A DNA stretch of 64,000 nt from Pseudomonas sp. UMAB-08. GTDB taxonomy: Bacteria; Pseudomonadota; Gammaproteobacteria; Pseudomonadales; Pseudomonadaceae. The position numbers and the translations under genes were made by a program. Positions 59,077 through 64,000 of the stretch are shown here, one piece after another. Where the stretch lies: assembly GCF_900095225.1 (NCBI RefSeq), contig NZ_LT607414.1, positions 434,618 through 498,617 on the forward strand, in the 5' to 3' direction. Under the pieces are notes generated by a model. It was not told the origin of the DNA and searched no databases. It was given only the letters and a program-made list of their open reading frames with translations. Numbering within the stretch: the first letter of the stretch is position 1; the number at the start of each line of letters is the position of its first letter.

Positions 59077-60483
59077 ATGGACTCACAACCACGACATGCC
59101 TGGGGCTGTGAAGCAGTGACCACTCTATTCAAATCACCCTCTTCGTTACGCGCGATTCTGACCGCTGCCTGTCTGGGGTTTCTAGTCGTTCAACTAGATG
59201 TCAGCGTCGTGAACGTCGGCCTTGGCGCCCTTAAGAGCGCGTTTGGCACCGACCTCACGGGCCTGCAGTGGGTCATTAACAGCTATGCGCTGCCTTTTTC
59301 TGCCTTGCTTATCCTGGGAGGTGCGTGGGGCGACAAATGGGGGGCAAAATCCGTCTTTGCCGCCGGTTTCGCTATCTTTACCCTCGCCTCCGTTGGCTGC
59401 GCTCTCGCCGACAGCATGACCATGCTGATCACCATGCGCGTCGTCCAGGGCATCGGCGCGGCCTTCCTGATACCAACATCACTCACCTTGATCCGCGTGT
59501 CATTTCATGACCCCGACGCACGTCGTGCCGCTGTTGCGCTTTGGGGCGCCTGTGGGGGTATCGCACTGGCGGCCGGTCCCGTGATCGGTGGCCTGATGAT
59601 CGAGTACTTCGGCTGGCGAAGCGTATTTCTGCTTAATATTCCGATCGGCCTGCTGGCTGTCGGGCTGATCCTGCGCTACGCCCCCGCCTCTCCTCGGGTT
59701 GATAAGCATGTCGATATTCCAGGGCAAATCAGTGTTGCGATTTGCCTGGCATCACTGACCTATGGCTTGACCGAATCCAGTGCAAAAGGCTGGGTAAGCG
59801 AAACACTCACCGCGATGGCAATTGCCGTGTTCTGTGCGGTGGCATTTATTCTGATTGAACGTCGGGTAAAACATCCGATGCTGCCCGCTCGCCTGGCCAA
59901 AAACAAAGTGCTGGGGAGCATGGCGCTCGCAGGAGCTGCGATCAATTTGACATTTTATGGAACGGTCTTTGTTTTCAGCATTTACTTTCAAACATTCCTG
60001 CACTACGACGCGTTCAAAACGGGGTTGTCATTCATCCCGCTGACGGCGGTGCTGACACTTTCAACGATGCTCTCGTCAAGGTTCGCCAAACGGTTCAGTG
60101 CCACTCGCATTATCACGACGGGTTTCACGGTTCAGGTCGTCGGGTTCATCGCCCTTTCGCAAACCACTTCCAACACCTCGCTCTGGTTGCTCAATGGTGC
60201 GCTGATGCTGGTGGGTATTGGCAGCGCCATGTCAGTACCGTCCATCACCAACTCGATGCTGTCCTCGGTCACGCAGCACGACGCGGGCATCGCCTCCGGC
60301 CTGATGGCCTCCGCGCGGCAACTGGGCGGAGTGATAGGCGTCGCGGTCTTCGGCACGATGATCGCCCATTCGGATAAGGCCGCTTTTTCCGCCGGGCTAT
60401 CCACCGCAATGCTGTTTTCAGCGCTGGTTTTGGCACTCTGCATCGCCGTAAACCTGTACGCAGCCTCTGATCAACGTCAATAA
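59077..60483 (+). CDS. MFS transporter, DHA2 (14-helix) drug-efflux type
   Basis: A 468-aa membrane protein. Motif D1 is QLDVSVVNVGLGALKSAFGT (about 39-58), loop 2-3 is LGGAWGDKWGAKSVFAAGF, and motif C is GGIALAAGPVIGGLMIEYFG (about 165-184). The DHA2 family exports quaternary compounds and antibiotics by proton exchange. An ATG is used here; a GTG 13 codons later (before TTLFKSPSS) is also possible, as neither has a strong ribosome site. Likely the last gene of the preceding small operon. Confidence 0.92.
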   Translation: MDSQPRHAWGCEAVTTLFKSPSSLRAILTAACLGFLVVQLDVSVVNVGLGALKSAFGTDLTGLQWVINSYALPFSALLILGGAWGDKWGAKSVFAAGFAIFTLASVGCALADSMTMLITMRVVQGIGAAFLIPTSLTLIRVSFHDPDARRAAVALWGACGGIALAAGPVIGGLMIEYFGWRSVFLLNIPIGLLAVGLILRYAPASPRVDKHVDIPGQISVAICLASLTYGLTESSAKGWVSETLTAMAIAVFCAVAFILIERRVKHPMLPARLAKNKVLGSMALAGAAINLTFYGTVFVFSIYFQTFLHYDAFKTGLSFIPLTAVLTLSTMLSSRFAKRFSATRIITTGFTVQVVGFIALSQTTSNTSLWLLNGALMLVGIGSAMSVPSITNSMLSSVTQHDAGIASGLMASARQLGGVIGVAVFGTMIAHSDKAAFSAGLSTAMLFSALVLALCIAVNLYAASDQRQ

Positions 60484-60548
60484 GCGCCGGCATGGGTGAA
60501 GAGGCGCCCCCTCGCGCCCTGAATCAACTGCGCCATTTCTTCAACTGA

Positions 60549-60683
60549 ATGAGACGTTACTTTGAACCACCCACTGAACAACCAATCGCTTCTCTCGCTG
60601 CTCGGCGAAGACGTTCACTCCTGGCATTGAAGAACACGGAAAAGTTCGCCAGCGACCTGCGGGGCTTTCTGGATAAGGGCTGA
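60549..60683 (+). other. Short 44-codon frame of doubtful status in a gene-free gap
   Basis: Translation gives MRRYFEPPTEQPIASLAARR, an arginine run, then a lysine-rich end (LRGFLDKG). No clear ribosome site and no family recognised. Listed only because the 227-base gap has nothing else; it may be chance or a remnant. Confidence 0.15.
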
Positions 60684-60710
60684 GTCAGACTGTGCCCGGC
60701 GAAATGCCCA

Positions 60711-61613
60711 CTATTGCTCCCATTGAGGGTGGGCAAATCGCTCAGCCAGAAAATTGATCAGCACCCGGACCTTGGTCGCCAAGTGCTTGCGTGTGGGATA
60801 GACCACGTAGATGCCCAGTTCGACCGACTGGTACTCAGGCAAAATCTCCACCAGGTCCCCCGCCCGCAAATCCTCGGCCACCATGAAGCTGGGCTGCAAG
60901 GCAATACCGCCACCCGCCAAGGCAATACTGCGGCAGGTATCGCCATTGTTGCAGCGAACAATAGAGCGGGTGCGCACACTTTCGCTGCCGTCAGGGCCCT
61001 GGAACTGCCATTCATTGCCGCTGGCGAAGTGGGTGTAGGCAATCACCCCGTGCTGTGCCAGATCCGCCAAGGTGCGCACTTGAGGGTGGCTCGCCAGATA
61101 GTCGGGCGAGGCACACAAGCACATCCGCGTGCCCGCCAAACGGCGCCCTACCAAGGACGAGTTTTCCATGCGGGCAATGCGAACAGCCGCATCGAACCCC
61201 TCCTCCACAAGATCCACCAGCCGGTCGTTCAAGCTGATGTCCAACTCAACGTTGGGGTAGGCCTTCATGAAGTCGCCCCATAGCGGCGCCAAGTGCAGCA
61301 CACCGAAACTGACCGGTGCATTCACCCTCAAAACGCCACTGGGTTCCGGTGCTGTGGACGATACGGCCTCCTCGGCCTGATCCATGAGCGCCAGGACTTC
61401 ACGCGCCTGGTGGTAAAACTGGCGCCCCTCCTCCGTCAGTGAAAGACGTCGGGTCGTGCGGTGCAGAAGCCGCGCACCGAGTCGTTCTTCAAGGCCGCTC
61501 ACATAGCGCGAGATGGCCGCCTTGGACATTCCAAGGGGCTCGGCCGCACCGACAAAGCTGCCTTTATCGACCACGGTGCAGAAGACCTGCATCTCCAGCG
61601 CTCTGTCCATCAT
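60711..61613 (-). CDS. LysR-family transcriptional regulator
   Basis: A regulator of 300 aa with helix-turn-helix KGSFVGAAEPLGMSKAAISR and LLHRTTRRLSLTEEGRQFYH, CrgA-like branch. The effector domain begins at GVLRVNAPVSFGV. The start was placed at the first of two adjacent ATGs (MMDRALEMQ) because that is the usual N-terminus; the frame is open 10 codons more. It is divergent from the oxidoreductase/dioxygenase/esterase/DoxX genes and probably controls them. Confidence 0.9.
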   Translation of the reverse strand: MMDRALEMQVFCTVVDKGSFVGAAEPLGMSKAAISRYVSGLEERLGARLLHRTTRRLSLTEEGRQFYHQAREVLALMDQAEEAVSSTAPEPSGVLRVNAPVSFGVLHLAPLWGDFMKAYPNVELDISLNDRLVDLVEEGFDAAVRIARMENSSLVGRRLAGTRMCLCASPDYLASHPQVRTLADLAQHGVIAYTHFASGNEWQFQGPDGSESVRTRSIVRCNNGDTCRSIALAGGGIALQPSFMVAEDLRAGDLVEILPEYQSVELGIYVVYPTRKHLATKVRVLINFLAERFAHPQWEQ

Positions 61614-61719
61614 TGTCTCGATAAGTGGAACGGTTAGTCGCATTTGGCCTTATTTATCTCAATATCTCAACCTATAAACTGAGCCTATCGAAACGCACAT
61701 CAATGCAAATGAGATCGCT

Positions 61720-62349
61720 ATGAAAATCACAGTAGTGGGTACCGGCAACATGGGTTCGGCGTTCGCAAAACAGCTGTCCAGCGTTGGCCATATCGTTCGT
61801 ATCACGGGCCGCGACATCGACAAGGCCAAAGCCCTGGCCGCTCAGTTTGACAATGTCAGCGCCTATCCGGCTGCCGAGGCCCTGGGTGACAGCGACGTCG
61901 TTGTCGTTGCAACCGCCTACGAAGATGCCGCCAAAGCGCTGCAAAGCTTGGGCAACCTGCAGGGCAAGGTGGTTATCGACATCACCAACCCATTGAGCGC
62001 CGACTACATGTCGCTGACCATTGGGCACATCACCAGCGCGGGCGAGGAAATTGCCAAAGCAGTGCCTCAAGCCCATGTCGTTAAAGCGTTCAACACCCTT
62101 TTCGCCCAAGTGCTTGCCGACGGCCCTACATTCGCCAATGACCAGCGCGGCAGTGTGTTTGTCGCCAGCGACAGCGAGCGGGCCAAACAGACCGCGACCG
62201 CCTTGGCACAAAGCCTGGGTTGGAACACGGTTGACGCGGGTGCACTGATCAATGCCCGTTATCTGGAGCCATTGGCAGGCTTGAATATCTACCTCGGCTA
62301 CGGCGCAGGTCTGGGCACGTCCATCGCCCCTGTCTGGCTTAACAAGTAA
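61720..62349 (+). CDS. NADPH-dependent F420-reductase-like oxidoreductase
   Basis: A 209-aa protein with the Rossmann motif VVGTGNMGSAFAKQLSSVGH (about 5-24), GRDIDKA as the NADP-phosphate-binding region, and the family segment VIDITNPLSADYM near 90. The C-terminus (YLEPLAGLNIYLGYGAGLGT) matches F420:NADPH-reductase-like proteins common in bacteria that lack F420, so the hydride acceptor is probably another compound. It is the first gene of the operon divergent from a LysR regulator. Confidence 0.88.
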   Translation: MKITVVGTGNMGSAFAKQLSSVGHIVRITGRDIDKAKALAAQFDNVSAYPAAEALGDSDVVVVATAYEDAAKALQSLGNLQGKVVIDITNPLSADYMSLTIGHITSAGEEIAKAVPQAHVVKAFNTLFAQVLADGPTFANDQRGSVFVASDSERAKQTATALAQSLGWNTVDAGALINARYLEPLAGLNIYLGYGAGLGTSIAPVWLNK

Positions 62350-62368
62350 TCATTGAGGAGTATTCACC

Positions 62369-63211
62369 ATGAACACTTCGTTCCCCCTGTTGTTTGTGTC
62401 TCATGGTGCTCCGATGTTTGCCATCGAGCCTGGTCTGGCGGGTCAAGGTCTGGCCGAGCTCGGTCGCGAACTGCCGCGACCTGATGCCATCGTCATCCTC
62501 TCCCCGCATTGGATGACGCGTGGCGAAATCAGCGTTACAGCGAGCACCGCTCCTGAAACCATTCACGATTTCGGTGGTTTTCCCGACGCGTTGTACCAGT
62601 TGCGCTACCCAGCACCCGGTGCTCCAGCCTTGGCCGCTCATATCGTGGATCTGCTGCAGAATGCGGGATGGAAGTCCCGGCTTGACGCCCGCCGAGGTCT
62701 GGACCACGGCGCTTGGGTGCCGCTGCTGCATCTGGCCCCTGAGGCAGACGTTCCAGTCGTTCAGGTATCGATGCCTGCCAGCCTCGATACCCACCAGGCC
62801 TGGAAATTGGGCCAGGCCCTCAAGCCACTGCGGGATATGAATGTGCTGATCGTGGCTTCCGGAAGCCTGACCCATAACTTGTATGAGTTTCGGGGTGCGG
62901 CCCGCCATGGGGCCGATTACGTGAAAGAGTTTGCGGCCTGGACAGCCCAAACCCTGCAGGCGGGCAACACCGATTTCCTGCTGGACTATAAGCAGCACGC
63001 ACCTTCAGCCGAACGTGCCCACCCGACTGATGAGCATTTTTTACCGCTGCTCATCGCCCTCGGCGCGGCCGGCGAACACTATGAGACTCGTGTCCTGGAA
63101 GGCGGCGTGAGCTACGGCGTACTGGCGATGGACAGCTACCTGTTTTCTTCGAACAACCCTGGTGGATTCGACTCCACTCAACCAAGCCAAGGCGTTACAG
63201 ATCATGCGTGA
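62369..63211 (+). CDS. ygiD: DODA-type class III extradiol dioxygenase (YgiD family)
   Basis: A 280-aa LigB-superfamily enzyme. Metal ligands are visible as LLFVSHGAPMF (His near 12), PHWMTRGE (His near 48) and the late SGSLTHNLYEF (His near 175), with AHPTDEHFLPLLIALGA near 220. Family members cleave 4,5-DOPA or other catechols. It has GAGGAG before the ATG and overlaps the next gene by 8 bases. In this setting it may break down stray catechols, adding a third ring-cleavage type to the window. Confidence 0.92.
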   Translation: MNTSFPLLFVSHGAPMFAIEPGLAGQGLAELGRELPRPDAIVILSPHWMTRGEISVTASTAPETIHDFGGFPDALYQLRYPAPGAPALAAHIVDLLQNAGWKSRLDARRGLDHGAWVPLLHLAPEADVPVVQVSMPASLDTHQAWKLGQALKPLRDMNVLIVASGSLTHNLYEFRGAARHGADYVKEFAAWTAQTLQAGNTDFLLDYKQHAPSAERAHPTDEHFLPLLIALGAAGEHYETRVLEGGVSYGVLAMDSYLFSSNNPGGFDSTQPSQGVTDHA

Positions 63212-63875
63212 TACCTCTTTTTCCGAAGCCGCTCGCGAGCCGCAAACGGGCCTGTTTTTCCGCAAAGGGAGCCGTACTTCGGCGCCCAAGGGTCGCCTGC
63301 TTCTGCTGCATGGCGTCGGTTCAAATGAAGCGAATCTCGCGTCATTGGCCGCATCGCTGCCCGAGGAGCTGGAAGTGATTCTGCTCCGCGGTCCGTTGCA
63401 GGTTGGCCCACAAGGCTTCGCTTGGTATCAGGTGAACTTCACCAGCAGCGGCCCTTCGTTCAATCAAGAGCAGGCGGAATCCAGCCGGCAACTCTTGCAG
63501 CGCTTCATAGAGGCGCAGCCCAAGCTGCCGACCGTGATCGCCGGCTTCAGCCAAGGCGGCATCATGAGTGCAAGCCTTGGGGTCACCGAGCCCGAGCTGG
63601 TTGCAGGTTTCGCGATATTGAGTGGCCGGATGCTGCGCGAACTTGATCCCCGGATCGCTTCAGCCGATCGGCTCAAGTCGGTCTCTGCCTTCATCGCCCA
63701 CGGTCATCAGGACAACGTCCTGCCGGTGGATTGGGCGAAAGAGGCGGACGCCTGGCTGGATCGAATCGGCGTCGTCCACGAAACACATTTCTACGACATG
63801 GCCCACGAGATTGTCGCTGAAGAACTGGCCGATTTTTCGCAATGGCTGACCAACACGTTGTCACTTTCCAAATAA
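63204..63875 (+). CDS. Alpha/beta hydrolase (carboxylesterase/phospholipase type)
   Basis: A 223-aa serine hydrolase. The oxyanion region is LLLLHGVGSNEANLASLA, the nucleophile elbow VIAGFSQGGIMSASLG, Asp in IAHGHQDNVLPV and His in YDMAHEIVAEE. This pattern is that of the YpfH/EstB carboxylesterase group. The ATG at MRDTSFSEA is preferred; a GTG 14 codons earlier would lengthen the overlap with the dioxygenase gene. The two genes are probably coupled. Confidence 0.9.
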   Translation: MRDTSFSEAAREPQTGLFFRKGSRTSAPKGRLLLLHGVGSNEANLASLAASLPEELEVILLRGPLQVGPQGFAWYQVNFTSSGPSFNQEQAESSRQLLQRFIEAQPKLPTVIAGFSQGGIMSASLGVTEPELVAGFAILSGRMLRELDPRIASADRLKSVSAFIAHGHQDNVLPVDWAKEADAWLDRIGVVHETHFYDMAHEIVAEELADFSQWLTNTLSLSK

Positions 63876-63892
63876 ACAAAAGGAACTGCACC

Positions 63893-64000
63893 ATGATCGA
63901 CTCACGTACCGCTCCATACGCCGCCTTCGTAATGCGCTTGGCTCTCGGCATCATGTTCATTGCCCACGGCCTTACCAAAGTGCTGGTGTTTACCCCGGCA
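63893..64000 (+). CDS. DoxX-family membrane protein, N-terminal part (3' truncated by window)
   Basis: Thirty-six codons before the window ends: MIDSRTAPYAAFVMRLALGI and then MFIAHGLTK. The FVMRLALGIMFIAHGLTK pattern is the first helix of DoxX/YphA-like proteins, which accompany redox operons and are linked to quinone or thiol stress. AGGA precedes the ATG. It is 17 bases after the esterase gene. Confidence 0.85.
   Translation, partial: MIDSRTAPYAAFVMRLALGIMFIAHGLTKVLVFTPA

Noticed and set aside
60549-60683. 44-codon frame considered as a small gene
   Set aside because: No ribosome site and no similarity recognised. Listed only at very low confidence.
1-64000. Prophage, CRISPR array, tRNA/rRNA genes and integrase
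   Set aside because: No repeat-spacer pattern, no tRNA-like cloverleaf or rRNA sequence, and no phage or integrase protein was seen. Absence of tRNA is based on reading, not on a covariance-model search.

Overview
The window looks like a chromosomal accessory region of a Pseudomonas (putida/fluorescens-like). The creatininase, creatinase, salicylate hydroxylase and NahR-type regulator closely resemble P. putida proteins as I remember them. A DUF2790 protein, OprB and GbdR/GlxA-type regulators also fit, as do AAnAAnAA catabolite-repression motifs. No rRNA, tRNA or CRISPR array was seen. One small transposase relic is present.

Region 1 (1-780) is the 3' end of a chemoreceptor gene. Region 2 (952-23055, all minus strand) is a long aromatic-catabolism cluster. 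Read in the direction of transcription it holds: an ornithine-cyclodeaminase-family protein, a DHDPS-family lyase, an aldehyde dehydrogenase, DUF1302 and DUF1329 envelope proteins, a YCF48-like protein, an RND/MMPL transporter, a two-subunit Rieske oxygenase with a 3Fe-4S ferredoxin, a VOC protein, two extradiol dioxygenases, an alpha/beta-hydrolase fused to a lipocalin-like domain, a meta-cleavage-product hydrolase, an FAD monooxygenase, and the hydratase / acetaldehyde dehydrogenase / aldolase set that ends in pyruvate and acetyl-CoA. The ring substrate cannot be read from the sequence. Two near-identical 63-bp elements precede two of its transcription units, and a GntR/FCD regulator is divergent at its head.

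Region 3 (24142-29829) is a membrane-linked periplasmic sugar or alcohol oxidation module: triheme cytochrome c, GMC flavoprotein, small subunit and OprB porin, plus a small secreted protein. Region 4 (30214-43285) has a LysR regulator, a spermidine/putrescine-type ABC transporter and a creatinine locus: creatininase, APC permease, two GlxA-type AraC regulators, creatinase and L-serine dehydratase. A conserved operator-like sequence is shared by the transporter/creatininase intergenic region and the creatinase promoter.

Region 5 (43492-50406) has a LysR regulator, DUF2790, an IS3-type relic, and a TetR regulator next to an outer-membrane factor / HlyD / MFS tripartite efflux operon. Region 6 (50553-56568) is a compact salicyl alcohol/salicylaldehyde to cis,cis-muconate operon (salicylate hydroxylase, catechol 1,2-dioxygenase, aryl-alcohol dehydrogenase, salicylaldehyde dehydrogenase) under a divergent NahR-type regulator. 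Region 7 (56633-64000) has two LysR regulators, each divergent from a small redox or detoxification operon: tautomerase / ABM protein / nitroreductase / MFS, and F420-reductase-like / DODA-type dioxygenase / esterase / DoxX. The last gene is cut by the window edge.

Overall this is a catabolic island with about nine transcriptional regulators, both ring-cleavage modes (meta in region 2, ortho in region 6), and recurrent Crc/Hfq-type A-rich motifs near translation starts.
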